Source: Microlunatus sagamiharensis
Lineage (GTDB): Bacteria; Actinomycetota; Actinomycetes; Propionibacteriales; Propionibacteriaceae
Reading direction: 5' to 3'
Length of the DNA: 64,000 nucleotides
Assembly (NCBI RefSeq): GCF_900105785.1
Contig: NZ_LT629799.1
Coordinates: 3,224,001-3,288,000, forward strand
Part shown: positions 53,609 through 62,904 of the stretch, in pieces
Numbering within the stretch: position 1 is the first letter of the stretch
Layout: every line of letters starts with the position of its first letter
Notes under the pieces: model-generated
The model's database searches: none
Told to the model about the DNA's origin: nothing
The model's input: only the letters and a program-made list of their open reading frames with translations
Position numbers and translations under genes: made by a program

Positions 53609-54876
53609 CCCCGGCTGCCGGCGCGGAGCTTCGGCGTCTCCATCACGTCACCCACGATGGCGTTGCTGCGGCGCGGCAGCAGGTAGCGCGAGGTGAGGCT
53701 GAGCAGGGTCTGGACGCGGTTGCGGCCACCGAGGATGTAGACGATGTGCAGGCCGATCCAGCCGAGCCAGGCCAGCACGCCCTTGAGCTTGAGGCCGAAC
53801 GGCGTCTGCAGCACGGCGTCGCCGCGACCGATCGTCGCCATGGTGCCCTTGTTGTGGTACTCGAACTTCTCCGTCGGCACACCGCGGTGCAGGCGGGCGA
53901 TCTGGCGGGCGACGAAGTGGCCGCCCTGGATCGCCGGCTGCGCGAGCTGCGGCAGCGGGTTGTCGACGGTGAGGCTCGCGTCCCCGGCGGCGAAGATGCG
54001 CTCCTCGCCCATCACGCGCAGGTCCGAGTTGACCTCGATGCGGCCACCGCGGCCGATCGGGATGCCCCACTCGCGCAGGATCGGGTTGCCCGAGACGCCC
54101 GCGGCCCAGATGACCAGGTCGACCGGCATGGACGAGCCGTCCTTGAAGTCCACCTTGTCGGCGTGGACCTCCGAGATCGCCGTGTTGAGCTTGACGTCGA
54201 CCCCGCGCTTGATGAGCTCCTCGAGGGCGTACTTGCGCAGCGAGTCGTCGAAGGGCGCGAGCACGAAGGGCGCCATCTCCACGAGGACCACGTGCACCTG
54301 GGCCGGGTTGAGCTCGGGGTAGGTCTTGGGCAGGGCCTCCTGCTTGAGCTCGGCCAGCTGCCCGGCCATCTCGACGCCGGTCGCGCCGCCACCGGCGATG
54401 AGGACCGTGAAGCCACCCGTGTTCGGGTGCGACTTGCCGGCGATGATCTCCATGCTGCCGAAGATCGTGTCGCGCACCCGCAGGGCCTCGGCCCGCGTGT
54501 ACATCGACATCGTGAACTCGGCGGCACCCGGGATGCCGAAGTGGTTGGTCGTGATGCCCGTGGCCAGGACGAGGTAGTCGTAGCCGATCGTCACGCCGTC
54601 GTCGCAGACCACGCGCTGCTCGGCGTGGTCGATGCCCGTCACCGAGCCGCGACGGAACCGCACGCCATGGTGGCGCGCGGCGAAGTAGCGCAGCGAGTAG
54701 GTCACGTCACCGGCGTTGAGGCCTCCGGTCGCCACCTGGTAGAGCAGCGGCTGGAACGTGTTGTACGGGTGCCGGTCGACGAGCGTGACCCGGAACCCCT
54801 CCTTGGCCAGCTCGCTGGACGCCGACAGCCCGGCGAAACCTGCACCCACCACGACGACATGCGGCATCTCAGTCAC
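53605..54876 (-). CDS. ndh: Type II NADH dehydrogenase (NDH-2)
   Basis: A 423-residue flavoprotein that passes electrons from NADH to quinone without pumping protons. Two Rossmann sites are seen: VVVVGAGFAGLSASSEL at the N-terminus for FAD and VLIAGGGATGVEMAGQLAEL near 170 for NADH; the FAD-side RIFAAGDASL near 300, and AQPAIQGGHFVARQI which fits the quinone/membrane region. The C-terminus (FGLKLKGVLAWLGWIGLHIVYI) is the amphipathic membrane anchor. GTG 54876 has a TTAGAT hexamer 6 nt upstream, so a leaderless message is likely. It couples to the GH13 gene by CTGA. Confidence 0.93.
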   Translation of the reverse strand: MTEMPHVVVVGAGFAGLSASSELAKEGFRVTLVDRHPYNTFQPLLYQVATGGLNAGDVTYSLRYFAARHHGVRFRRGSVTGIDHAEQRVVCDDGVTIGYDYLVLATGITTNHFGIPGAAEFTMSMYTRAEALRVRDTIFGSMEIIAGKSHPNTGGFTVLIAGGGATGVEMAGQLAELKQEALPKTYPELNPAQVHVVLVEMAPFVLAPFDDSLRKYALEELIKRGVDVKLNTAISEVHADKVDFKDGSSMPVDLVIWAAGVSGNPILREWGIPIGRGGRIEVNSDLRVMGEERIFAAGDASLTVDNPLPQLAQPAIQGGHFVARQIARLHRGVPTEKFEYHNKGTMATIGRGDAVLQTPFGLKLKGVLAWLGWIGLHIVYILGGRNRVQTLLSLTSRYLLPRRSNAIVGDVMETPKLRAGSRG

Positions 54877-54946
54877 CCGCCTATCTAACCAGCCCCACGG
54901 GAACCGACGAAGCGCGCCCGCTCGTTGGTAGATGTCGCTCGCGGCC

Positions 54947-55915
54947 TCAGGCCGCTGTCTCGGGCACGTAGCCGTGCACGAACCGGCTCATCTCCTCCAG
55001 CACCTGCTGACGCACCGCCGGGGCGGAGAGCACCAGGTCGTGCATGCCGTCCTCGACGCGGACGACCGTGACGCTGCGGCCGAGGCGGACCGCGCGGGCG
55101 GCGATCTGCTCGACGTCGAGGACGGTGTCGACGACGCGGAGGTCCTCGCTCCAGCGGCGGGCGAAGCTCGTCCGGGTCGAGGCGAGCGTCAGCACAGGGA
55201 CCTCGATGCCGAGCCCGGCGGCCACGCGCCGCTGCCCCTGCAGGACCGCACGGAGCCAGCCGACCCGGATCGGCGGGCCGGGCGAGAGCTTCATGTCGAG
55301 GTCGTAGTCCCACTCCCCCTCGAGCGTGCGGTGGAGCGTCCGCGCGTAGTGGCCCGGGTCGGCGGCGCGCAGGACCGCGTACGGGTTGCGGGCGCCGAGC
55401 GCGTCGATGACCGGGGCGCCGAGCGCGCGCACGAGGGCGGAGCCCTGCAGGTCGAGCCACGGCGAGTTCAGGACCAGCGCGTCGACCACGCCCGGGCGCC
55501 GGGCCGCCCACAGCGACGTCACCAGGCCGCCGGTGGAGTGGCCCATGACGACGAGCTGGTCGTGCTCGGCGCGGATCAGCTCCGCCGCGGCGTCCAGCTC
55601 GGCGTCGTAGTCCCCCAGGTCGGTGGTGAAGCCGCGCAGGTGGCCCACCCGGGCGCTGCGCCCGTAGCGACGCAGGTCGAGGGCGTAGAAGTCGAAGCCC
55701 AGGCCGGCCCAGTGGTCGGCGAGGTGGGTCTGGAAGAAGTAGTCGTTCCAGCCGTGGACGTAGAGGACGGCGCGGCGGGAGGGCGACGGGGCGTCGCGTC
55801 GCACGAGCGTGGCGACGACCTCGACGTCCTCCGGCTCGCCCGGGTAGCGCGCCGCGTCGGGCAGCGCGATCTCGGTCGAGACGTAGCCGTCCAGCAGGTC
55901 GGGGTCCCAGGGCAC
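54947..55915 (-). CDS. Alpha/beta hydrolase (serine aminopeptidase/lysophospholipase-like)
   Basis: A 322-residue cytoplasmic hydrolase of the Hydrolase_4 group. RRAVLYVHGWNDYFFQTHLAD is the oxyanion region near residue 48, the nucleophile Ser is in LVVMGHSTGGLVTSLW near 120, the acid probably near VLTLASTRTSF, and the His in VEDGMHDLVLSAP near 296. Such proteins act as monoacylglycerol lipases or esterases; no substrate can be given. GTG 55915 lies 7 bp after the DUF4870 stop, so the two are co-transcribed. Confidence 0.88.
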   Translation of the reverse strand: MPWDPDLLDGYVSTEIALPDAARYPGEPEDVEVVATLVRRDAPSPSRRAVLYVHGWNDYFFQTHLADHWAGLGFDFYALDLRRYGRSARVGHLRGFTTDLGDYDAELDAAAELIRAEHDQLVVMGHSTGGLVTSLWAARRPGVVDALVLNSPWLDLQGSALVRALGAPVIDALGARNPYAVLRAADPGHYARTLHRTLEGEWDYDLDMKLSPGPPIRVGWLRAVLQGQRRVAAGLGIEVPVLTLASTRTSFARRWSEDLRVVDTVLDVEQIAARAVRLGRSVTVVRVEDGMHDLVLSAPAVRQQVLEEMSRFVHGYVPETAA

Positions 55916-55922
55916 GGAGGTG

Positions 55923-56783
55923 CTACTTCACCAGCCGCCAGTTGAGCGGGTAGCGGTAGACCTCGCCCTTGTTCGACGCCACCGCGGCCAGGATGCACAG
56001 GACCAGGGCACCGACGCCGGCGACGAGCAGGATGAACGCGCCGACGAAGACGGTCGTCAGGACGATGCCGACGACGTACACGATGCTGTAGAGGATCGAG
56101 AAGTTCAGCGCCTCGGTCGTCGCGGCCTTGAGGAACGGGCTGCGGTCCTTGAGGACCAGGTAGGCCACGAGCGGCCCGACGAAGGTGAAGAACGGGATGC
56201 TGATGTGGGTCAGCGTCGCCCAGAGCCGCTGGTCGCTGTCGGCCATTGGCGCTGGCGGCTGACCCGGCTGGGCCGGGTACGGCTGCTGCCCGGGGTAGGG
56301 CTGCCCGGAGTAGGGCTGCCCGTACCCCGGCTGCTGCCCGTAACCCTGCGGCTGGCCGCCCCACGGCTGCTGCTGGCCGTAGCCCTGCTGGCCGTACGGC
56401 GCCTGCCCGTAGCCCTGCTGCCCGTAGGCCTGCTGCCCGTACGGCTGCTGCCCGCCCTGCGGGGGATAGGGCTGCTGGCCGTAGGGCTGCTGCCCGTACG
56501 CCTGCTCGGGCGGCTGGTAGCCGCCGCGGCCGGTCCCGGGTGCGGGAAAGCCCTCCTGGGCGTACGACGCCTGACCGTGGTCGGGCTGGCCGTACTGCTG
56601 CGGCCCGGGTCCCTGCACCGGCGCCGACTGACCGTCCGCCGCAGGCGGCTGGTAGCCGGTCGACGGCGGCTGCCCGTACTGCTGGGCGCCGCTCGGCACG
56701 TCGTACGGCTGGCCGTGGGCGTGCTGGACGCCGTCCTCCGAGGAGGACGGGTCGTCAGGCCGGGGAGCAGGGTTCTCGCTCAT
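55923..56783 (-). CDS. DUF4870 membrane protein with long glutamine/tyrosine/proline repeat tail
   Basis: A 286-residue protein. Residues 1-170 are a low-complexity Gln/Tyr/Pro/Gly region with many YGQQPY-like units ([16 protein letters not shown]), probably disordered and cytoplasmic. Residues about 180-285 hold the DUF4870 domain: [27 protein letters not shown], then [22 protein letters not shown] and a final helix with [17 protein letters not shown]. Function is unknown. A TACCCT hexamer lies 7 nt before the ATG, so transcription is probably leaderless. It precedes an alpha/beta hydrolase gene. Confidence 0.9.
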   Translation of the reverse strand: MSENPAPRPDDPSSSEDGVQHAHGQPYDVPSGAQQYGQPPSTGYQPPAADGQSAPVQGPGPQQYGQPDHGQASYAQEGFPAPGTGRGGYQPPEQAYGQQPYGQQPYPPQGGQQPYGQQAYGQQGYGQAPYGQQGYGQQQPWGGQPQGYGQQPGYGQPYSGQPYPGQQPYPAQPGQPPAPMADSDQRLWATLTHISIPFFTFVGPLVAYLVLKDRSPFLKAATTEALNFSILYSIVYVVGIVLTTVFVGAFILLVAGVGALVLCILAAVASNKGEVYRYPLNWRLVK

Positions 56784-56834
56784 GGCGACCAGGGTAACGG
56801 TGGCCCAGGTCGCCGGGCCCGAGGTCAGGCTGGG

Positions 56835-57074
56835 TCAGCCGGACTTGCGGAGCTCCGTGTAGCCGTCGTCGTCCTCGTCCCAGGAGCGAGGTCGGTCCTC
56901 GTCGCTCTCGTCGGCGTCCGGGGACTCCTCCGCGAGGTCCGCGTACGCCGGAGGCACCTCAGAGCCTTCGTGGCGGAGCTCAGCGGCGAGCGACCCGAAG
57001 TCGGTGCCGAAGGAGCGGTACTTGAGTTCGCGAGCGACCTTGGTCTGCTTCGCCTTTGCACGGCCGCGCCCCAT
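56835..57074 (-). CDS. DUF3073 domain protein
   Basis: A 79-residue acidic protein. MGRGRAKAKQTKVARELKY followed by RSFGTDFGSLAAEL is the DUF3073 mark; the C-terminal half is rich in Asp and Glu. The family is restricted to actinobacteria, with unknown function. GAGGGGG lies 8-12 nt before ATG. It is followed at 52 bp by the DUF4870 gene and preceded by a 154-bp gap holding its promoter, in which I could fix no clear -10/-35 pair. Confidence 0.92.
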   Translation of the reverse strand: MGRGRAKAKQTKVARELKYRSFGTDFGSLAAELRHEGSEVPPAYADLAEESPDADESDEDRPRSWDEDDDGYTELRKSG

Positions 57075-57228
57075 TGGGTCGACCCCCTCGCTTTGTCAGC
57101 CGGCGGCTGGGCCGCGGCTCCATCTGGTCAATGTCGTGCCGCAGAGACTACGCGATGGACATGACAAGGCAAAGCAACCGCCCGTCGGCGGGACTGCAAC
57201 CTCGATCACGCCGGGCGGCGCGCGACCC

Positions 57229-58308
57229 TCAGGAGTGCGCGCCGACCAGGCGTACGCGGGCCTGGTCGGGACCGCTCGCGGCGTCCACGGAGCCGCACAC
57301 CCACGCCCGCAGCCCGCGGCGTCCGAGCACCTCGACGGCCTCCGCCACGCCCGCCTCCGGCAGCACGGCGACCATCCCGACGCCCTGGTTGAGCGTGGCC
57401 TCGAGGTCGGGCTCGCTCACCCCGCCGAGGTCGCGGACCATCCCGAAGACCGGGGCCGGGGACCACGTCGAGCGCTCGATCGTCACCGTGCACGAGTCCG
57501 GCACGACCCGCGCCAGGTTGTTCGCGAGACCGCCACCGGTGACGTGGCTCATCGCGTGCACCTCGACGGCGTCGATCAGCGCCAGGCAGTCGCGCGAGTA
57601 GATGCGCGTGGGCACGAGCAGCTCCTCGCCGACGGTGCGCCCGAGCTCGTCGACGTGGCGGTCGTAGCCCCAGCCGGCCTCGCGGAGCACGTGGCGCACG
57701 AGCGAGTAGCCGTTGGAGTGCAGGCCCGACGACTCCATCGCCAGCACGACGTCGCCCGGCCGCACGCGGTCCGGGCCGAGGATGCGGTCGCGCTCCACGA
57801 CGCCGGTCGCGGCCCCCGCCACGTCGTAGTCGTCAGGGGCGAGCAGGCCCGGGTGCTCGGCCGTCTCGCCGCCGAGCAGCGCGCAGCCGGCCTCGGCGCA
57901 CGCCTCGGCGATGCCCTTGACGATCGCCGCGATCCGCTCGGGGACGACCCGGCCGCAGGCGACGTAGTCGGTCATGAAGAGGGGCTCGGCCCCGCAGACC
58001 ACGAGGTCGTCGACGACCATGCCGACGAGGTCGAAGCCGATGGTGTCGTGCACGCCCATCGCCTGGGCCACCGCCACCTTGGTGCCGACGCCGTCGGTCG
58101 AGGTCGCGAGCACCGGGTGGGCCATCCGTGCCAGCGGAGCGGCGTCGAAGAGCCCGGCGAACCCGCCGAGCCCGCTCATCACCTCGGGGCGCCGGGTCTT
58201 GGCGACCCAGCCCTTCATCAGCTCGACGGCCCGGTCGCCGGCCTCGATGTCGACGCCGGCGGCCGCGTACGCGCTCGGCCCGCCCGGCGACGCTGCGGGG
58301 CCCGTCAC
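57229..58308 (-). CDS. purM: Phosphoribosylformylglycinamidine cyclo-ligase
   Basis: A 359-residue AIR synthetase, the fifth step of purine synthesis (FGAM plus ATP to AIR). Seen in order: SAYAAAGVDIEAGDRAVELMK, HPVLATSTDGVGTKVAVAQ near residue 70, the metal/ATP site FDLVGMVVDDLVVCGAEPLFMTDY in part near 92, CALLGGETAEHPGL near 150, and SSGLHSNGYSLVRHVL near 195. GTG 58308 overlaps the purF stop as GTGA (58305-58308), so purF and purM are translationally coupled, the usual actinobacterial order. Length fits the family. Confidence 0.96.
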   Translation of the reverse strand: MTGPAASPGGPSAYAAAGVDIEAGDRAVELMKGWVAKTRRPEVMSGLGGFAGLFDAAPLARMAHPVLATSTDGVGTKVAVAQAMGVHDTIGFDLVGMVVDDLVVCGAEPLFMTDYVACGRVVPERIAAIVKGIAEACAEAGCALLGGETAEHPGLLAPDDYDVAGAATGVVERDRILGPDRVRPGDVVLAMESSGLHSNGYSLVRHVLREAGWGYDRHVDELGRTVGEELLVPTRIYSRDCLALIDAVEVHAMSHVTGGGLANNLARVVPDSCTVTIERSTWSPAPVFGMVRDLGGVSEPDLEATLNQGVGMVAVLPEAGVAEAVEVLGRRGLRAWVCGSVDAASGPDQARVRLVGAHS

Positions 58309-59861
58309 GGCCGGCTCAGCGCGTCGGCGGCACCCACGCCCGCGACGGCGGTCTCGAGGCCGTCCACGTCGGTGCGGCCCTCCTGGCGGGCGCCGTCCTC
58401 GAGGATGCTCTTGCCGAGCCGCTCGGCCAGCGGCAGCTCGACCGGGTAGACCCCGTCGAAGCAGGCCCGGCAGAGCTGGTCCTTGCCGCGGTTCGTCGCC
58501 GCGACCAGCCCGTCGAGGCTGACGTAGCCGAGCGAGTCGGCGCCGATCGAGCGGCAGATCTCCTCGTCGGTCAGCCCGGTGGCGATCAGCTCGGCGCGCG
58601 AGGCGAAGTCGATGCCGTAGAAGCACGGCCACTTCACCGGCGGAGAGGAGATGCGGACGTGCACCTCGGCCGCGCCGGCCTCGCGGAGCATCCGCACCAG
58701 GGCGCGCTGGGTGTTGCCGCGCACGATCGAGTCGTCGACGACGACCAGGCGCTTGCCGGCGATCACGTCGCGCAGCGGGTTGAGCTTGAGCCGGATGCCG
58801 AGCTGGCGGATCGTCTGGCTGGGCTGGATGAAGGTGCGCCCGACGTAGGAGTTCTTGACCAGGCCCTGCCCGTACGGGATCCCCGACGCCTCGGCGTAGC
58901 CGATCGCGGCCGGCGTGCCCGACTCCGGCACCGGGATGACCAGGTCGGCCTCGGCCGGGTGCTCACCAGCCAGCGTCCGGCCGACCTCGACGCGGACCGA
59001 GTGCAGCCGGCTGCCGTTGATCAGGGTGTCGGGCCGGGCGAGGTAGACGTACTCGAAGAGGCAGCCCTTGGGGTCGGGCGTGGCGAAGCTGCGGGTGCGC
59101 AGCCCGTTCTCGTCGATGCTGATGAGCTCGCCGGGTGCCACCTCGCGGACGAAGGAGGCGCCGACGATGTCGAGGGCCGCGGTCTCGCTCGCGACGACCC
59201 AGCCTGACTCCAGCCGGCCCAGCACCAGCGGCCGGATGCCCTGGGGATCGCGGGCGGCGTAGAGGGTGTGGTCGTCCATGAAGACGAGGCAGAAGGCGCC
59301 GCGCAGCCGCGGGAGCACCTGCATCGCGGCCTCCTCGGTGCTGGAGCCCGGGAAGGTCGCCATCAGCGCGGTGATGAGCGCGGTGTCGGTCGTCGCCTCG
59401 TGGAGCAGCGAACCGGGGACGAGCGAGTCGTCGGTGTCGCGCTCGGCGAGCCACGACTGCAGCTCGAGGGTGTTGGTGAGGTTGCCGTTGTGGCCGAGCG
59501 AGAGGCCGCCGGTCGCGGTGCTGCGGAAGGTCGGCTGCGCGTTCTGCCAGACGCTCGCGCCGGTCGTGGAGTAGCGGCAGTGGCCGATGGCCAGGTGCGC
59601 CCCGCCGAGCGACTCGAGCGTCGACTCGTTGAAGACCTGGCTGACCAGCCCCATGTCCTTGAAGACCATGGTCTGGCTGCCCTTGACCACCGCGATGCCC
59701 GCGGACTCCTGGCCGCGGTGCTGCAGCGCGTAGAGCCCGAAGTAGGCGAGCTTGGCGACCTCCTCCCGGGGAGCCCAGACCCCGAAGACGCCGCAGGCGT
59801 CCTGAGGACCGCGGTCCTGAGGGTCGAGGTCGTGGTTCAGCAGGCCGTCTCCACCAGGCAC
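58305..59861 (-). CDS. purF: Amidophosphoribosyltransferase
   Basis: A 518-residue class II amidotransferase that commits PRPP and glutamine to purine synthesis. A propeptide of about 22 residues precedes the catalytic Cys (QDACGVFGVWAP). The glutaminase domain has LQHRGQESAGIAV and GHCRYSTTGASVWQNAQP; the PRPP site is RLVVVDDSIVRGNTQRALV near residue 380. I place the start at GTG 59861 because a TACGAT hexamer (59869-59874) lies 7 nt upstream, making the message leaderless; the conventional choice ATG 59870 would overlap that hexamer. It is coupled to purM. Confidence 0.94.
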   Translation of the reverse strand: MPGGDGLLNHDLDPQDRGPQDACGVFGVWAPREEVAKLAYFGLYALQHRGQESAGIAVVKGSQTMVFKDMGLVSQVFNESTLESLGGAHLAIGHCRYSTTGASVWQNAQPTFRSTATGGLSLGHNGNLTNTLELQSWLAERDTDDSLVPGSLLHEATTDTALITALMATFPGSSTEEAAMQVLPRLRGAFCLVFMDDHTLYAARDPQGIRPLVLGRLESGWVVASETAALDIVGASFVREVAPGELISIDENGLRTRSFATPDPKGCLFEYVYLARPDTLINGSRLHSVRVEVGRTLAGEHPAEADLVIPVPESGTPAAIGYAEASGIPYGQGLVKNSYVGRTFIQPSQTIRQLGIRLKLNPLRDVIAGKRLVVVDDSIVRGNTQRALVRMLREAGAAEVHVRISSPPVKWPCFYGIDFASRAELIATGLTDEEICRSIGADSLGYVSLDGLVAATNRGKDQLCRACFDGVYPVELPLAERLGKSILEDGARQEGRTDVDGLETAVAGVGAADALSRP

Positions 59862-59926
59862 GGTCCCCATCGTACGGGGAGCGGGCCTGCTTGCCGACCG
59901 CCCGCGGGGTGCGCCAGAGTGCGCGG

Positions 59927-61294
59927 ATGGTGCAGCCGGGCCTCGTCATCGACCACGCGCACGTCTACACCGCCGACGACCAGCGGCACGAGTGGGCCGA
60001 CGGGCACGTCGTGGTCCGCGACGGCGTCGTCGTCGCGGTGGGCGACGGACCCGCCGACGCGTCGTGGACCGGGCCCCGGCTGAACGCCCACGGCTGCCTC
60101 GTGACTCCGGGGCTCGTCAACACCCACCACCACCTGTATCAGTGGGTGACCAGGGGCTTCGCCGTCGACGGGACGCTCTTCGAGTGGCTGACCACGCTCT
60201 ACCCGGTGTGGGGCCACCTCGACGAGGACACCACCCGGACGGCGGCCACCGGTGCGCTCGCCACGCTCGCGCTGACCGGGTGCACGACCACGACCGACCA
60301 CCACTACGTCTTCCCGCGTGCGGGCGGCGACCTGCTCGCTGCCGAGGTGGAGGCGGCGCGGACGGTCGGGCTGCGGTTCCATCCCACGCGCGGTTCGATG
60401 GACCTCGGCCAGAGTCAGGGCGGGCTGCCCCCGGACCACGTGGTCGAGGACATCGACGCGATCCTCGAGGCCTCGGCGTCGGCGGTCGACCGCTTCCACG
60501 ACCCCTCGCCGGCCTCGATGCTGCGGATCGCCCTGGCGCCGTGCTCGCCCTTCTCGGTGACCGCCGACCTGCTCCGCGCGTCGGCCGAGCTGGCCCGCGA
60601 GCGCGGCGTACGGCTCCACACCCACCTGTGCGAGACGCTCGACGAGCAGGACTACTGCCGCGAGCACTTCGGCTCGACCCCGGTCGAGTACATGGAGTCG
60701 CTCGGCTGGCTCGGGCCTGACGTCTGGTACGCGCACGCCGTCCACCTCGACGACGCCTCGATCGCCCGGATGGCGGCGACCGGGACCGGGGCCGCCCACT
60801 GCCCGTCGTCGAACGCGCGGCTCGGCGCCGGGATCGCGCGGGTGCGCGACCTCGGGGACGCAGGCGTGCCCGTCGGGCTCGGCGTCGACGGGGCCGCCTC
60901 GAACGAGGCCGCCTCGATGTGGGAGGAGCTGCGCCACGCCGTGCTCTTCGCCCGGGCCCTCGGTGGGCCTCAGGCGCTCGGCGTGCGCGACGCCCTCGAC
61001 CTGGGCACGCGCGGCGGCGCCCGGGTGCTGGGCCGGGAGGCCGAGATCGGTCAGCTGGCGGTCGGGTTCCAGGCCGACCTGGCCGTCTGGGACCTCTCGG
61101 GCCTCGGCCACGTCGACGTGGCCGACCCGGTCGCCGCGCTGGTGCTGGGCAGCCAGCCGCCGCTGCGGCTGCTGCTGGTCGGCGGCGAGGCGGTCGTCAG
61201 CGGCGGCGCGCTGACCACGGTCGACCCCGAGGCCGTCGCGGCGGAGGTGGCTGCCTCGAGCCGGGCGCTGCTGGAGCGGGCCGGCGTGGCCTGA
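59927..61294 (+). CDS. 8-oxoguanine deaminase-like amidohydrolase
   Basis: A 455-residue amidohydrolase of the TRZ/ATZ group. VTPGLVNTHHHLYQWVTRGF carries the first metal His pair near residue 66; the sequence FEWLTTLYPVWGHLDED is typical of 8-oxoguanine deaminases. Further metal/catalytic sites: RLHTHLCETLDEQDYC near 232, WYAHAVHLDD near 267 and LGVDGAASNEAASMW near 318. It probably deaminates an oxidised purine to urate-like products, with hydroxyatrazine-type hydrolysis an alternative. ATG 59927 has a CAGAGT hexamer 6 nt upstream. It is divergent from purF, fitting a purine theme. Confidence 0.88.
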   Translation: MVQPGLVIDHAHVYTADDQRHEWADGHVVVRDGVVVAVGDGPADASWTGPRLNAHGCLVTPGLVNTHHHLYQWVTRGFAVDGTLFEWLTTLYPVWGHLDEDTTRTAATGALATLALTGCTTTTDHHYVFPRAGGDLLAAEVEAARTVGLRFHPTRGSMDLGQSQGGLPPDHVVEDIDAILEASASAVDRFHDPSPASMLRIALAPCSPFSVTADLLRASAELARERGVRLHTHLCETLDEQDYCREHFGSTPVEYMESLGWLGPDVWYAHAVHLDDASIARMAATGTGAAHCPSSNARLGAGIARVRDLGDAGVPVGLGVDGAASNEAASMWEELRHAVLFARALGGPQALGVRDALDLGTRGGARVLGREAEIGQLAVGFQADLAVWDLSGLGHVDVADPVAALVLGSQPPLRLLLVGGEAVVSGGALTTVDPEAVAAEVAASSRALLERAGVA

Positions 61295-61306
61295 GCGGGA
61301 GCCCGC

Positions 61307-61393
61307 GCTGACATCGGCTCACTCGATGACGTGCCGCGGCCTCGACGAGCGTGACCGCTCGCGTCAGCCGCGATCGAGTGAGCCGATCTCAGC
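61307..61393. repeat. Inverted repeat element (family copy 2)
   Basis: Arms 61307-61327 and 61373-61393 match over 21 bp with one mismatch; inner stem CGCGGC (61335-61340) with GCCGCG (61367-61372). Its arm shares GGCTCACTCGA and most of the flanks with the element at 34963-35055, and it too fills a convergent gap. Confidence 0.9.
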
Positions 61394-61407
61394 AGCGACC
61401 CGCGTCC

Positions 61408-62904
61408 TCAGCTCTTCTTCGTCCGCCAGGCGCGCTCGAAGGGCAGACGCCAGGCGTGCGGGGCGATGAGCTGGTGGATCGCGTTGGGGCCCCAGGAGCC
61501 CGGGGCGTACGGCTTCACCGGTGGCGGGTTCCGCAGCAGCGGCTCGGACCGCTCCCACAGCGACTCGATGCCCTCGGCGGTGGTGAAGAGCGTGTGGTCG
61601 TCGCGCATAGCGTCGAGGATCAGCCGCTCGTACGCCTCGAGGACGTCGCCGGCCTGGTCGGTCTCCTGGGTGGAGAACTGCATGCTCAGCTTGTCGAGCT
61701 TCATGCCCGGGCCGGGCCGCTTGCCGTAGAAGGACAGCGACACCTTGGACTCGTCGGCCAGGTCGAAGGTGAGGTGGTCCGGGCCCGACGCGCCGACGCC
61801 GGAGCCCTGCGGGAACATCGACTTCGGGGCCTCCTTGAACGCCACCGAGATGATGCGCTGCCCCTCGGCGAGCCGCTTGCCGGTGCGGCAGTAGAAGGGG
61901 ACGCCGGCCCAGCGCCAGTTGTCGATGCCGGCCTTGAGCGCGATGAAGGTCTCGGTGTCGGAGTCGCGGGCGACGCCGTCCTCCTGGCGGTAGCCGGTGT
62001 ACTGCCCGCGCACGACCTGGTTGGGGTCGAGCGGCAGCATCGAGCGGAAGACCTTGTTCTTCTCCTCGCTGATGGCCCGCGGCTCCAGCGCGGTCGGCGG
62101 CTCCATCGCGACGAAGGCCAGCACCTGGAAGAGGTGCGTCACGACCATGTCCTTGTACGCACCCGTCACCTCGTAGAAGGAGGCGCGGCGGTCGAGGCCC
62201 AGGGTCTCGGGGATGTCGATCTGGATGTGGTCGATGAAGTTGCGGTTCCAGATCGGCTCGAAGAGGCCGTTGGCGAAGCGGAAGGCCAGGATGTTCTGGG
62301 CCGCCTCCTTGCCGAGGAAGTGGTCGATCCGGAAGATCTGGCGCTCGCGGAACGTCTCGTGCAGCTGGTCGTTCAGCGTGATCGCGCTCTGCAGGTCGGT
62401 GCCGAACGGCTTCTCCATGACCACCCGCGAGCGCTCCACGAGGTTGGCGTCGCGCAGGGTCTGGATGACGGCGGGCGCGGCCACGGGCGGGACGCTCAGG
62501 TAGTGCAGGCGGCCCACCTCCCCGCCGAGCTTCTCCTCGGCGAGCTTGACCGCCTCGCGCAGGCCGTCGGGACCCTGGCTCTGGGGCACGTAGGTCAGGC
62601 GCTGCTTGAACTGCTCCCACTGCTCCGCGGTCAGCGGGTGGTGGGTGAACTCGTTGACCGCCTGCTTGGCGAAGGCGCGGAACTGGTCCTCGTCGAAGTC
62701 CTCGAGCGAGGTGCCGATGACCTGGATGTCGGGCGCCAGCGCGGAGAGGGCGAGGTGGGCCAGGCCCGGCAGCAGCTTGCGGCGGGCCAGGTCGCCGGTC
62801 GCGCCGAAGAGCACGATGACGTGCGGCGAGATCGCCTCCATCCCGTTGCGGGTCGCACGAGCGCCGATGGCGGGGTAGGCGATGGTCTGAGCCTCGAGGG
62901 TCAC
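61408..62904 (-). CDS. zwf: Glucose-6-phosphate 1-dehydrogenase
   Basis: A 498-residue G6PD, the first step of the oxidative pentose phosphate path. The cofactor site is VIVLFGATGDLARRKLLPGL near residue 28; the substrate site RIDHFLGKEAAQNILAFRF near 185 with the catalytic His; EKPFGTDL near 150; GVPFYCRTGKRLAE near 345. The family ending with AWR...W is present. GTG 62904 lies ahead of the conserved start; ATG 62842 (MEAISPHVIVLFGATGD) is a shorter option. A GAACAT hexamer lies 6 nt before 62904. It is divergent from a Gfo/Idh/MocA gene across 239 bp. Confidence 0.94.
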   Translation of the reverse strand: MTLEAQTIAYPAIGARATRNGMEAISPHVIVLFGATGDLARRKLLPGLAHLALSALAPDIQVIGTSLEDFDEDQFRAFAKQAVNEFTHHPLTAEQWEQFKQRLTYVPQSQGPDGLREAVKLAEEKLGGEVGRLHYLSVPPVAAPAVIQTLRDANLVERSRVVMEKPFGTDLQSAITLNDQLHETFRERQIFRIDHFLGKEAAQNILAFRFANGLFEPIWNRNFIDHIQIDIPETLGLDRRASFYEVTGAYKDMVVTHLFQVLAFVAMEPPTALEPRAISEEKNKVFRSMLPLDPNQVVRGQYTGYRQEDGVARDSDTETFIALKAGIDNWRWAGVPFYCRTGKRLAEGQRIISVAFKEAPKSMFPQGSGVGASGPDHLTFDLADESKVSLSFYGKRPGPGMKLDKLSMQFSTQETDQAGDVLEAYERLILDAMRDDHTLFTTAEGIESLWERSEPLLRNPPPVKPYAPGSWGPNAIHQLIAPHAWRLPFERAWRTKKS

